This document shows, piece by piece, positions 1 through 8,489 of a stretch of DNA of 64,000 bases. A program made the translations under genes and the position numbers. Each line of letters begins with the position of its first letter. Position 1 is the first letter of the stretch. The notes below the pieces were generated by a model. It ran no database searches and was not told where the DNA came from. It was given only the letters and a program-made list of their open reading frames with translations. This DNA comes from a bacterium (lineage in GTDB: Bacteria > Desulfobacterota > DSWW01): positions 1-64,000 of the forward strand of contig JANQFG010000031.1 in NCBI GenBank assembly GCA_028277985.1. Direction: 5' to 3'.

Positions 1-1
1 C

Positions 2-535
2 ACGGGCCTGTACACCTCCATCGAGGTGTCGGACACCGGCACGATCTACGTCTCCTACTACGACCAGTCGAATCAAGCCCTCAAGATGGCCGTGCACCGG
101 GAAGGCCCCATCCCATCCGGGGCTCGGGGGTCAACAGAACTCCGGCTACAGGGGTTTCACCGGGATGCAGATGTCCACGATGCATTTCCCCTCGGGGTGC
201 TGGCTGGGATCGTTCTGGTACAGCTCGTAGTTGGGCCGATCGTCGGGCTGGTAGCCGCTCTCCGGGAGCCAGCCGCCATAGATGGACTGCCAGGCCTCTT
301 CATACTCGTTGTCGGCAAGCTCGAAACGTGCCACCGCATACTTCCCGCCATCCACGTTCATGCGGCCTATTTCCCCCTCTGCCGGAGTATCCGCAGGGAC
401 CGTCAAGCAGGCGCTGGTGCGAAGCTTCGCACCGTCCGTGATGTTCGGATCGTCGTGGTAGACGCACAGGATCTGGGTCTCCGGAAACCGGAGGAGTCCC
501 CGGGCGCCCGCCCATTTCATCAGTTTCTCAAATAG
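2..535 (+). CDS. 3' end of a repeat/propeller-like protein (partial, end uncertain)
   Basis: The reading frame is open from the left edge. Its first ~40 codons contain a YTSIEVSDTGTIYVSYYDQS-type segment, typical of repeats in secreted propeller-like proteins of the kind that read 'YSSIAVDSNGxxHISYYD'. After about base 130 the translation stops looking like a protein of this kind and runs antisense into the AraC-type gene until a stop at 535. I therefore trust only the first ~130 bases as protein-coding. The true end is either a frameshifted or degenerate stop, or a genuine long convergent overlap. The 5' part lies outside the window, so no start or signal peptide can be judged. Confidence 0.35.
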   Translation, partial: TGLYTSIEVSDTGTIYVSYYDQSNQALKMAVHREGPIPSGARGSTELRLQGFHRDADVHDAFPLGVLAGIVLVQLVVGPIVGLVAALREPAAIDGLPGLFILVVGKLETCHRILPAIHVHAAYFPLCRSIRRDRQAGAGAKLRTVRDVRIVVVDAQDLGLRKPEESPGARPFHQFLK

Positions 536-1141
536 ACCCTGGAACAGTTCCGCGTCCCCGGCATAGGGCCCCACATGGCGCACGTAAGCCACCTCCAACC
601 CGGGCATCTCCTTTACCTGAACATCGGCCTTCAGGCTGAAGTCGTCTCTTCCTTTCATCTCGATCCTCCAGTGCTGGGTTTGTGAGAGGAGATCAGGATA
701 GAGCGGAGAGACGACAATGTCTTTCCCATCCTTGCCAACCGTTTGATTGCCGTTGCTTTCGGTTTTGCGAATCTTGCTGCGGTCTTCCGGTTTGCCCGCC
801 CGCCATTCCGAAGCAGTCACTCCAAAGGCTTCCTTGAAGGCCCTGGAAAAGGCGGCGGAGCTGGAAAACCCGAAATCCAGGGCCACCTCGGTGATGGATG
901 CCCTGGGGTTGCCCGTCAGTTTGGCTGCCGCCTTTTCGATTCGAATCCGTTGAACAAACCGGTTCAACGGTTCCCCCATCATGGCCGAGAAGATCCTGTG
1001 AAAATGGTAGGGCGAGAAATGGGCGATCTCGGCCAGCTTCTCCAACTTCATGGGCTCATCGATGTGGGCCTCGATGTAATCGATCACCCGGTTGATCCGG
1101 GCGATGTACTCTTCCCGTTGATATCGATTCGGCTTGCTCAT
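146..1141 (-). CDS. AraC-family regulator with GyrI-like effector-binding domain
   Basis: This 331-residue protein has an N-terminal AraC-type double helix-turn-helix (about residues 10-115; motifs LAEIAHFSPYHFHRIF and ALDFGFSSSAAFSRAFK). A GyrI-like / effector-binding domain follows (about 170-331), with the features LEVAYVRHVGPYAGDAELF and a C-terminal CIVDICIPVKP strand. This is the SoxS/Rob-like architecture in which the second domain binds small amphipathic ligands and the first binds DNA. The start is an ATG with only a weak GGGT upstream. It ends facing the partial gene at the window edge and lies just downstream of the large exoprotein gene on the same strand, 41 bases away. The ligand cannot be told from sequence. 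Confidence 0.9.
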   Translation of the reverse strand: MSKPNRYQREEYIARINRVIDYIEAHIDEPMKLEKLAEIAHFSPYHFHRIFSAMMGEPLNRFVQRIRIEKAAAKLTGNPRASITEVALDFGFSSSAAFSRAFKEAFGVTASEWRAGKPEDRSKIRKTESNGNQTVGKDGKDIVVSPLYPDLLSQTQHWRIEMKGRDDFSLKADVQVKEMPGLEVAYVRHVGPYAGDAELFQGLFEKLMKWAGARGLLRFPETQILCVYHDDPNITDGAKLRTSACLTVPADTPAEGEIGRMNVDGGKYAVARFELADNEYEEAWQSIYGGWLPESGYQPDDRPNYELYQNDPSQHPEGKCIVDICIPVKPL

Positions 1142-1182
1142 ACCGATACCCTGTTCGATAGAAATGCGGATCCCGGGCCGCG

Positions 1183-4100
1183 CTAAAAGGACTGCGCAGC
1201 CAGAAGGACGGCAACCGCCGAAAATTCCAGCTCTGCGATTGCCACGTCCTGCAGGCCGTCCCCGTTCAGGTCGCAGACGGCAATGTCTGCGGGAACGATA
1301 GCGTCGACGGCCGCCACCCGCGAGAATCCGCCTGCTCCGTTGCCGAACAGCACGGGCGCTCCTTCGAAGTAGGTTGCCAGAAGCACGTCCAGCGCCGAGT
1401 CCCCGTCGAGGTCACCCAACGCGACCGACACGATCGCGCTGACCCCTTGTATGAATCGTGGTCTTGTCGAGAATCCTCCTGATCCATCCCCCAGGAACAC
1501 CGACACGGTGCGCGAGCCGTAGGGCCCGACCGCCATATCAAAGGCGCTGGCCACCAGATCCGGCACATGGTCGTTGTTCAGGTCGCCGACCGCGAAGTCG
1601 TTGAGTGTGCTCGCTGTGCCTCCGACCGACAGGGGTGAGCCGGGCCCGGGAGCAAAGCCCCCTGCGCCGTCGCCCAGGAAGATATACAGCTCCTGAGCGA
1701 ACTGAAGGCTGAACACCAGGTCCATGCTGCCGTCCGTGTTGAGGTCAACGACTTCGACGTGATGCCGTGCGCCACCACCGACCGGGTCGTCGGGCAAGTG
1801 GATGTCGGGGCCGCGGCTGAAGCTCCCCGCCCCGTCTCCCAGGAACGTGGCGCCATAGGTCCGGACCAGGACGGGCGGCCCCACATCGTAATTCGTGACG
1901 ACGGTGATCAGGTCCGGATTGTCGTCGCCGTCCAGATCGCCGACGGCTATCCCCGACAGGGACAATCCCACCCCGAATCGCTGCTCTGCCTGAAAGCCGC
2001 CGGTGCCGTCGCCAAGAAGGATCGAGATGTCTCTTGTTACTGTATTGGCCGTGACCAGGTCGAGGACATCGTCGTCGTTGAGGTCGGCCACCGCAATCGC
2101 GTTCGGGTTCTGTCCCACGCCGAATCGTTGTTCTCCCTGGAAATCCCCGCTGCCTGCGCCCAGAAGGACCGAAACGTCCCCTGAATAGGAGTTCAGTATG
2201 ACCAGATCCGGAAGCGAGTCGCCGTTCAAGTCGGCTGTTTCCACCGACAAGGGGCCGGAGCCGACAGGGAAGGGGGACTGGGGAGCCGGGCGGAGGCAGG
2301 GGGCCGCGCAGGGCATGACGGTCAGATCGAACACGGCCTGGTCGAACTGCACGACAGGTGTACCTGCGCCGGTCTGCAGGTCGATGTCCAGGAGTCGGGC
2401 CTCGAAAGCGCTCGCTTCGATGGCCGAGGCAAGCAGATTCCCGTCACGGTCAAAGACCATTCCGAACACATGATCGAAGCCGATCTCCCCGATCTCCTGG
2501 AGCACCTCTCCTGTGACCGGGTTGATCTCCACGAGGAGATCCGAGGTGCCGCCTCCCTCGACCGCGGCATACAACCGGCCTTGCCGATCGAAGGCGATGG
2601 AATTGAGTGCCCGGTCGAGTTCCTCCGACCACATGCGCTCGACAGAGCCTGAGTTCGTGTTCACCCGTACGAGCTGCCCTGTGGGAAGGAAGTCAGGAGC
2701 AGGCCCTTCTTCAACGCCATACAGGGTGTGGTCCGCGGGATTGTAGGCCAGGGTGATGACATCCACCCCCTCTCCCAGGTCGGTCTCGAAGGGACCGATC
2801 GCGGTCGTATCAGCGGTCAGGGGGGAGGCCTCTGCCAGATCGGTCGTCTGGGAGATGTAGAGGCTGCCGGCAACGTCAAAAGAGAGGCCGAACCCGAAGC
2901 CAAACGCGGGTTGTCCGATGTGCCCCACGCGGCCCGTAATCGGATCGAGGATAGCGAGGTGCCCTATGCTTGCTCCCAGCAGGGTCCCATCGGGGATTTC
3001 CGTGGGGAAGCTCCAGTCATCGGCAGGGCCGGTCCCGAGGATGATTTCCAACCCGTCCCAGGCCCCGTCGCCGTCCGTATCCTGGAGGGCGGGATCCGAC
3101 CCGAGGGCAGCCTCATCCGCATCCGGGATCCCGTCCCGGTCGGTGTCTGAGACCAGAGGGCTGGAGCCGGCCTCCAATTCGACACGATCATTGAGTCCGT
3201 CACCGTCCGTGTCGCCGAGCAGCGGGTCCGTTCTGTGCCTGTGGACCTCGTCACCGTCACTGAGCCCGTCGCCATCCGTGTCGGGATCTTCCGGGTCGGT
3301 CCCCAGCGCAATCTCCTCCTGATCGGTCAGACCATCCCTGTCGAAATCCGGCACGACTGTGATCGTGAGGGACCGGGAGTAGACCACACCGTCGAAGTCG
3401 GTCACGGACGCCTGGATCGTGTGATCCCCGGAACCCTGGACTTCCCAGGTGACAACGTCTTCATCTCCTATCTGGCCGGCCAGGTCAGAGGTCCAGATGA
3501 CCGAATGGCGCAAGTCATTCCGCTCTCCAAGTCCGAGAACGAAACGGACCGAATCACCTTCATGGTAGGTCGAACCGTTGTCCGGGCTGACAATGGTAAG
3601 CTCGGGCTCGGTTTTGGCGAGCCTGAGATTCGCCTGCAGGCCGAAGTGGTCGGACAGGTAACATTCCGAAGCGGGATAGCCCGCCTCCCTGCAAAGATCC
3701 GTCTGGATCGGCCAATCCGTCAGGCCGATGAAATCCATTTCGATGCTGTAGCGGCTTCCCTGCCGTACCAGGATGTAGTCCAGGCGCGCGGCCGGATCTT
3801 CCGGGAACCAGTACCGCATGTACACGTTTCGAGCCGGATCGGCGGTGAATCCGTCTTTTGGAGGCAGAGTGGAGCCCGGCTCGCCGGGAACCGACCATTT
3901 CTGTCTGTAGAGGTCTGCCCCCTCATCGAGGCCGAGGTTGAAGAGCATGGAGCCGTACTCGTCCCCCTGCTCGATCACGTTGAAGTCCCCCATGATGAGC
4001 ACCGGGTGCGTGGTTTCCGCCTCCGCGTTCACGAGATTCAGGATCTGTGTGAACTGGGCTGCCCTTACCTGCCTGTCGGCCTCGCCGTATCCGGCCTGGG

Positions 4101-6069
4101 TGTGGGTGTTGACCATGTAGACGTAGTGGTCCGGGTTGCTGTCCACATGCAACCGGTCGAAGGTGGCCCCCTTGTTTGCCATGCAGTCGTCGAAATCGCG
4201 CTCGCACTCCTCGAACACGATGGCCCTGTGCGTTGTTGCATCCGCCAACCGGAGGAGGGGAGTGGACAGGGTTGTCCGGTACAACAGGGCCAGACCCGAA
4301 CTGATATGGGGAGGCTCCGGATCCAGTGGGTCCAGCGATACGCCCGTACTCGGTGGGCCGGGTAGCAGGAATCGGACGCTCTCGGTTTCGATCTGTTCGA
4401 ACCGGTCTTCGTCGAATACCTCCTGCAGCGCTATGAAATCGTAGGCGGCTTCCCGCTGCAGAATCAGGTTGGTTCGGTCCGTGTTGTCCTCCTCGCTGTT
4501 CTGCACCTTCTGTTGATATTCGAGTTCGATGATGATGAGGAGGTCACACAGGGGGATCAGCCATGGCTGAAGGAGCACCGCGCCGCACACCGATCCGATC
4601 ACCGCGGCAGGGATCGCTTCCGTGGGCCGAAGCATGGTGTTCTGCGTCCAGAGGTTGAAAGGAATGCCTATGTGGAAGGCGATTTCCTCTGTTTGGAGCA
4701 CGTCACCGGAAGAGGTGAGAACCAGGTCAATCTCGACCACGTGCGAGACCAGCGCGGCATCCTCTCCGACGGTGCCCCTGACAAACCAGTCGCCTGCCTC
4801 CTGCTCGATCTCGAGTCCCGGGGGCAAGTCTGCAAGCGCATCCTCCCCGGGCCTCAACTCCCAGGAGACACCGCTCGAGGGACCTGCAAGCAGGCAGCTG
4901 AAGGGCTGTCCCGGCCCGAGGGTGTACTCGGGTCCACAGTTATAGACGGTCGGGCCTCCACTGTCGGCGATCTCGCCGTTCTGTGCGAGGTCATCGTCCC
5001 CCCGCAGTCCGTCCACGAAGTGGAGAACGATTCTGTCCGGGAGGATCTCCGCCCCTGTGACTCCGTCGTACAGGAATTCATACCAATGGGGCGATGGATC
5101 ATCCGGAGTCGGGCCATACCTGTGGTAGGTGCTGAACATCACGCCGGGCGGCAGGATTACGGTCACCGTCGTAGCGCCGCCCGGGGTGAGTTCCTGAACC
5201 AGGAACGAGAACAGCCCCACAGGAAAAGCGGCGTCATTAGGCACATCGCCGGGCGACGGATTCGGGACGGCTGCCACGTCCACGAGCTTCATTCCAGGCA
5301 AGGTAACGAGTGACACGTAGCGGCCGTCCACGCCGTTCGGCAGAGACGCCACGTTCCACTGGAATCTGTCCGGGATTCCGTCCTGGTTCCCGTCGCCGCC
5401 GTTCGGCGCCCCGTCTTCGATTTCGTCGTCCACGCCGTCGCCATCCGGAACAGGCCCGATGGACACGACCATGTCGACGGCAGAGCCCTCCGGCACGAGA
5501 ACGCCGGCAAAAGGATCCTGGCCCATCACATGCCCTGAAGGAACGCTGTCGCTGTTCTCTTCCTCCACGTTGCCCTCTACGAGGCCGACGGCACCCAGCG
5601 CGGATTCCGCGGCGCTTTGATCCAACCCGATCAGGTCGGGCACGGTAATCACATCGACTCCGTCACAGTCCTCGTCGATGCCGTTGTCCGGGATTTCCGT
5701 CGCACCCGGATGGATACCCGGATTCCCATCGTCACAGTCTCCCTCGTGCTCGGCGAATCCGTCTTCATCATCGTCGATCAGGTTCGGGTCGGCGACGGCG
5801 CATCGGGGGAGCGTGCATTGAAGCACGCATCTGCGCGCGTCGAGGACCGTGATCACTCCGTCCCCGTCCGCATCACGGGGATCGTCGGGACCTCCGGCAG
5901 GCGCATTGCGTGCCGCCAGGATCAGGGTGATGTCGTTCATGTCTATGCGGCCATTTTCATCGATGTCACAGGCCCTCGCTGCCTTTGCCGTCATCGAGAC
6001 GGAAAGCCCCATGACCAGAAGCAAGCTTGCCCACACCCATGCTCTTTTTGACGAATTTCTGGAAAGCAT
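1183..6069 (-). CDS. Giant secreted mosaic protein: dockerin-like, MopE-like, PASTA, EEP nuclease/phosphodiesterase, TSP3 and FG-GAP repeats
   Basis: The protein has about 1628 residues. I chose the ATG at 6069 because it is preceded by GGGGGA five bases upstream and opens a clean signal peptide (MLSRNSSKRAWVWASLLLVMG..., cleavage near residue 33); a GTG 39 bases further upstream is less likely. Domains in order: dockerin/EF-hand-like Asp-rich segment (~34-90), MopE-like DxDxDG segment (~97-140), PASTA-like domain (VPDLIGL, ~142-206), endonuclease/exonuclease/phosphatase domain (~535-815; LQEVF, GDFN, SDHFG carry the expected Glu, Asp-Asn and Asp-His), an Ig-like stretch, five thrombospondin-3-like Ca-binding repeats (~905-1010), a propeller-like stretch, and FG-GAP/VCBS repeats (~1263-1626; DLNGDSLPDLV type). 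The EEP domain resembles sphingomyelinase/DNase-like enzymes, so an exported phosphodiesterase is plausible, but the substrate is unknown. There is no frameshift across 4.9 kb. Confidence 0.85.
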   Translation of the reverse strand: MLSRNSSKRAWVWASLLLVMGLSVSMTAKAARACDIDENGRIDMNDITLILAARNAPAGGPDDPRDADGDGVITVLDARRCVLQCTLPRCAVADPNLIDDDEDGFAEHEGDCDDGNPGIHPGATEIPDNGIDEDCDGVDVITVPDLIGLDQSAAESALGAVGLVEGNVEEENSDSVPSGHVMGQDPFAGVLVPEGSAVDMVVSIGPVPDGDGVDDEIEDGAPNGGDGNQDGIPDRFQWNVASLPNGVDGRYVSLVTLPGMKLVDVAAVPNPSPGDVPNDAAFPVGLFSFLVQELTPGGATTVTVILPPGVMFSTYHRYGPTPDDPSPHWYEFLYDGVTGAEILPDRIVLHFVDGLRGDDDLAQNGEIADSGGPTVYNCGPEYTLGPGQPFSCLLAGPSSGVSWELRPGEDALADLPPGLEIEQEAGDWFVRGTVGEDAALVSHVVEIDLVLTSSGDVLQTEEIAFHIGIPFNLWTQNTMLRPTEAIPAAVIGSVCGAVLLQPWLIPLCDLLIIIELEYQQKVQNSEEDNTDRTNLILQREAAYDFIALQEVFDEDRFEQIETESVRFLLPGPPSTGVSLDPLDPEPPHISSGLALLYRTTLSTPLLRLADATTHRAIVFEECERDFDDCMANKGATFDRLHVDSNPDHYVYMVNTHTQAGYGEADRQVRAAQFTQILNLVNAEAETTHPVLIMGDFNVIEQGDEYGSMLFNLGLDEGADLYRQKWSVPGEPGSTLPPKDGFTADPARNVYMRYWFPEDPAARLDYILVRQGSRYSIEMDFIGLTDWPIQTDLCREAGYPASECYLSDHFGLQANLRLAKTEPELTIVSPDNGSTYHEGDSVRFVLGLGERNDLRHSVIWTSDLAGQIGDEDVVTWEVQGSGDHTIQASVTDFDGVVYSRSLTITVVPDFDRDGLTDQEEIALGTDPEDPDTDGDGLSDGDEVHRHRTDPLLGDTDGDGLNDRVELEAGSSPLVSDTDRDGIPDADEAALGSDPALQDTDGDGAWDGLEIILGTGPADDWSFPTEIPDGTLLGASIGHLAILDPITGRVGHIGQPAFGFGFGLSFDVAGSLYISQTTDLAEASPLTADTTAIGPFETDLGEGVDVITLAYNPADHTLYGVEEGPAPDFLPTGQLVRVNTNSGSVERMWSEELDRALNSIAFDRQGRLYAAVEGGGTSDLLVEINPVTGEVLQEIGEIGFDHVFGMVFDRDGNLLASAIEASAFEARLLDIDLQTGAGTPVVQFDQAVFDLTVMPCAAPCLRPAPQSPFPVGSGPLSVETADLNGDSLPDLVILNSYSGDVSVLLGAGSGDFQGEQRFGVGQNPNAIAVADLNDDDVLDLVTANTVTRDISILLGDGTGGFQAEQRFGVGLSLSGIAVGDLDGDDNPDLITVVTNYDVGPPVLVRTYGATFLGDGAGSFSRGPDIHLPDDPVGGGARHHVEVVDLNTDGSMDLVFSLQFAQELYIFLGDGAGGFAPGPGSPLSVGGTASTLNDFAVGDLNNDHVPDLVASAFDMAVGPYGSRTVSVFLGDGSGGFSTRPRFIQGVSAIVSVALGDLDGDSALDVLLATYFEGAPVLFGNGAGGFSRVAAVDAIVPADIAVCDLNGDGLQDVAIAELEFSAVAVLLAAQSF

Positions 6070-6189
6070 CAGAGTCCCCCATCTCCCTGAACGAACGGCA
6101 ACAACCAAGCTTCTCTATAACCTAAAACATTGTTAAAAGTTATAACACAAGCTATGGCGGGCTGCAACTCGTTTGGACGGTCCTTGTCT

Positions 6190-6339
6190 CTTTGACACAC
6201 CATCACCTGCCTGAATAAAAGCATTTCGCCTGAACCGTCCCGAGGAGAGGGAGAGCGAAACCGCGACGGATGGTTACGAACACCCGGAGGCGGCAATCTC
6301 GGAAGGGATTGCCTTTGTCGGACTCGGCAGGGCCGACAG
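6190..6339 (+). pseudogene. Decayed duplicate of the promoter and first ~27 codons of the crotonase gene at 7655
   Basis: Bases 6190-6339 align with 7584-7735. The TTGACA -35 (6192-6197), the 18-base spacer, the ribosome-binding region GGGAGAGCGAAA and the codons for TDGYEHxE...SEGIA.VGL.RAD are all recognisable, at roughly 85% identity by eye in the last 100 bases. The start codon ATG has become ACC and the -10 has drifted from TAGAAT to TAAAAG. The similarity stops at the 3' end of the arylsulfotransferase-like gene. The rest of the copied gene is absent. Confidence 0.75.
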
Positions 6340-6343
6340 GAGT

Positions 6344-7438
6344 CTATTCGTAAGGAACACGGTCGCAGGAGTAGATCGCGTGAGGTATCCTCAGGGTGCC
6401 TCTCATGAACATCTCCCATACGATCTCACCCGAGGGGGTGATTTCGATGATTCGACCTCGTCCCACGTTCGTGAGAATTACGTTACCGTTCGGCAGCTTC
6501 TTGGCTGCCCCTCCCCAGAAGTCGAACATGCCGGGCTCGGTCCAGGACCAGGCTTCCTCGACCACCTGCGCGACGGGATCGACATGGAGTTCCAGGGCCC
6601 GGCTGCTCCGAGGTGAATGGTCGTTGCCATTGTCGTACATCATCACATTCCCGTTGCTCAGCAATTCCACCTGATGGGAATGACTGAAAAGAAGCGCCTC
6701 ATCAGGCCCTTCGGATCCGAGAATGCCATGTTCGCCGCAGGACCAGAGGATTTCGCTCGTAGCGTAGTCGACGACCCAGAAAGTGTTCAATTGTCTGGAG
6801 TTGAATAGGACCGCATCGTACGTGTTTCCCTCGAAAACGTAGTCCTGAAAGAATTGCACTGTGTTCACATGGCTCCAGTCCCGCACACCCCCCAGTGGGT
6901 ATTCTATGCTCTTATGATGATGTTCGATCGGATCTATGTAGTCCCCCAGATGCCACTCCCAGATGATTTCATTGCTCGCCATATCGAGTTCCGTAATGAC
7001 ATCCGCCGTCAGCGTGTTGTAGGGCCGCCAAGGCTCATGATCAACATAGATCGCCTCTCTGGTGGGGCACAGAATCGTTCGCATGGGGGTCAGGGTGATG
7101 TCATGGTGTCCGAGGATGTCAGGCCCTTCGTAAGGAATACTATAGTCGGAGAGATCGAGGACACGAGGAACGCCGTGCTGGATGAACAGCATCGTGCCGT
7201 CCTCCTGAACCTCGAATGCGGCCATTTCGCCCAGCTGGAGGGAGTCGTAAACCTGGAAGTCCCAGAGAACTTCGCCTTCCATGTTCACACCAATGATCTT
7301 CTGGTTGGTCCCGGATCCGAAAAAGGTATAACCATTGTAGGCACGATCAGGGTCGTAGATCGTGACTTCGATCTCATAGGGCTGACAGCCCAGGAGGGCT
7401 GCGAACAGAATCGTCAGGCTGCAACCGATCCTTTTCAT
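6344..7438 (-). CDS. Arylsulfotransferase (ASST)-like lipoprotein
   Basis: This 364-residue protein begins with a lipoprotein signal (MKRIGCSLTILFAALLGC, lipobox LLGC at 15-18), so it is likely anchored at the outer or inner membrane. The mature part carries propeller-type repeats of the form 'GEVLWDF', 'NEIIWEWHLGD' and 'GEIVWEM', and His-rich turns GHHDITLTP, HHHKS, WSHVNTV and FSHSHQVELLSNGN. These are characteristic of the ASST / arylsulfotransferase-2 family, which transfers sulfate between phenolic compounds through a histidine. It is divergent from the crotonase gene at 7655 (216-base gap) and is bracketed by the two copies of that gene's promoter region, so it may have been inserted or exposed by a rearrangement. 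Enzyme activity is inferred; some family members may only be binding proteins. Confidence 0.75.
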   Translation of the reverse strand: MKRIGCSLTILFAALLGCQPYEIEVTIYDPDRAYNGYTFFGSGTNQKIIGVNMEGEVLWDFQVYDSLQLGEMAAFEVQEDGTMLFIQHGVPRVLDLSDYSIPYEGPDILGHHDITLTPMRTILCPTREAIYVDHEPWRPYNTLTADVITELDMASNEIIWEWHLGDYIDPIEHHHKSIEYPLGGVRDWSHVNTVQFFQDYVFEGNTYDAVLFNSRQLNTFWVVDYATSEILWSCGEHGILGSEGPDEALLFSHSHQVELLSNGNVMMYDNGNDHSPRSSRALELHVDPVAQVVEEAWSWTEPGMFDFWGGAAKKLPNGNVILTNVGRGRIIEITPSGEIVWEMFMRGTLRIPHAIYSCDRVPYE

Positions 7439-7585
7439 CCTCTGTTCGCCTCTTGTTCATCGCTCATTTCCGAACGGCGTTCCGCATCCTTGATCGATGG
7501 GAAGCTCGTTTCGGGTAGAAAAAGAATACGATGGGAGGGAATTGTGTGTCAAAGAGAAAGAGGTCGCATACAGAGGTGTATCCCT

Positions 7586-7615
7586 TTGACACAGAGTCGC
7601 CTGCCTGAATAGAAT
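7586..7615 (+). promoter_or_regulatory. Sigma-70-type promoter of the crotonase gene
   Basis: TTGACA at 7586-7591, an 18-base spacer, and TAGAAT at 7610-7615. Transcription would begin near 7622, about 33 bases before the ATG at 7655. The same layout is recognisable in the decayed copy at 6192-6221. Confidence 0.55.
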
Positions 7616-7654
7616 CATCTCGCCCGAACAGGTCCCGAAGAGAAGGAGAGCGAA

Positions 7655-8431
7655 ATGGCGACGGATGGTTACGAACACCTGGAGGTGGAGATTTCGGAAG
7701 GAATTGCCGTTGTCGGGCTCGCGAGGGCCGACAAGAGGAACGCGGTCAACCGGAAGATGCTCTCCGAGTTGGACGATTTCTTCTCCTCACCACCCGATGA
7801 TGTGAAGGCGGCCGTGCTGGTCGGGCACGGAAAACATTTCTGCGCAGGTTTGGATCTGCAGGAAGTCATGGAAATGAAGGATCCGGACCCTCTGCGGGAC
7901 GTGGTCGATACGAGATACTGGCACAGTGTGATGGATAAGATTCAGCTCGGAGGCCTCCCGGTGGTCACAGCAATGCAGGGTGCCGTCATTGGAGGGGGCC
8001 TCGAGATTGCGACGGCCACGCATGTCCGGGTAGCAGAGCCCTCGACGTTCTATCAGCTGCCCGAGGGGAGTCGAGGAATCTTCGTTGGTGGTGGGGCCAC
8101 GGTGAGAGTCGCCAGGGTCATCGGCTCGGATCGTTTGACCGAAATGCTCCTGACCGGGAGGCGGTATTCTGCGGAAGAAGGCCTGCGACTGGGCCTGTCA
8201 CACTATCTCGCCGAGGAAGGGGAGGCAAGAAGCACGGCCGTAGAGCTGGCCGGGCAGATCAGTAGAAACGCCCCGATCTCCAACTACCTGGCGATTCAGG
8301 CGGTGGCCCGCATATCCGAAATGTCGGCGGCGGACGGATTGTACGCGGAGACTCTGTCCGCGATCCTTTCTCACTATCAGGCGGCCCTCGAGCTGCGTCC
8401 CGGGATTGCCGAGTTCCTCGGCAAGAAGTGA
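7655..8431 (+). CDS. Enoyl-CoA hydratase/isomerase (crotonase) family protein
   Basis: The 258-residue protein is of standard crotonase length. The oxyanion-hole segments KHFCAGLDL and GAVIGGGLEIA are intact. Both positions that hold the catalytic glutamates of classical enoyl-CoA hydratase are Glu here (E117 in GGGLEIA, E137 in QLPEGSRG), so a hydratase reaction on a 2-enoyl-CoA is chemically plausible; dedicated isomerase activity cannot be excluded. The ATG is preceded by GAAGGAGAGCGAA and a TTGACA/TAGAAT promoter. It leads into the aminotransferase gene 58 bases downstream, suggesting an operon for catabolism of an amino-acyl or beta-amino acid type substrate (inference). The 5' end is duplicated at 6190-6339. 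Confidence 0.9.
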   Translation: MATDGYEHLEVEISEGIAVVGLARADKRNAVNRKMLSELDDFFSSPPDDVKAAVLVGHGKHFCAGLDLQEVMEMKDPDPLRDVVDTRYWHSVMDKIQLGGLPVVTAMQGAVIGGGLEIATATHVRVAEPSTFYQLPEGSRGIFVGGGATVRVARVIGSDRLTEMLLTGRRYSAEEGLRLGLSHYLAEEGEARSTAVELAGQISRNAPISNYLAIQAVARISEMSAADGLYAETLSAILSHYQAALELRPGIAEFLGKK

Positions 8432-8489
8432 TTCGAACAGAATCATCGCCGTGCCGTCACCCACCGTACAGGCACTAAGGATCCGAACC

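Noticed and set aside
939-960. GATTCGAATCC resembling a tRNA T-arm
   Set aside because: No acceptor, D or anticodon stems around it, and it lies inside the AraC-type coding sequence.
3235-4365. 376-codon plus-strand frame inside the giant exoprotein gene
   Set aside because: Antisense to the EEP domain, no recognisable motif, and the minus frame has clear domain structure.
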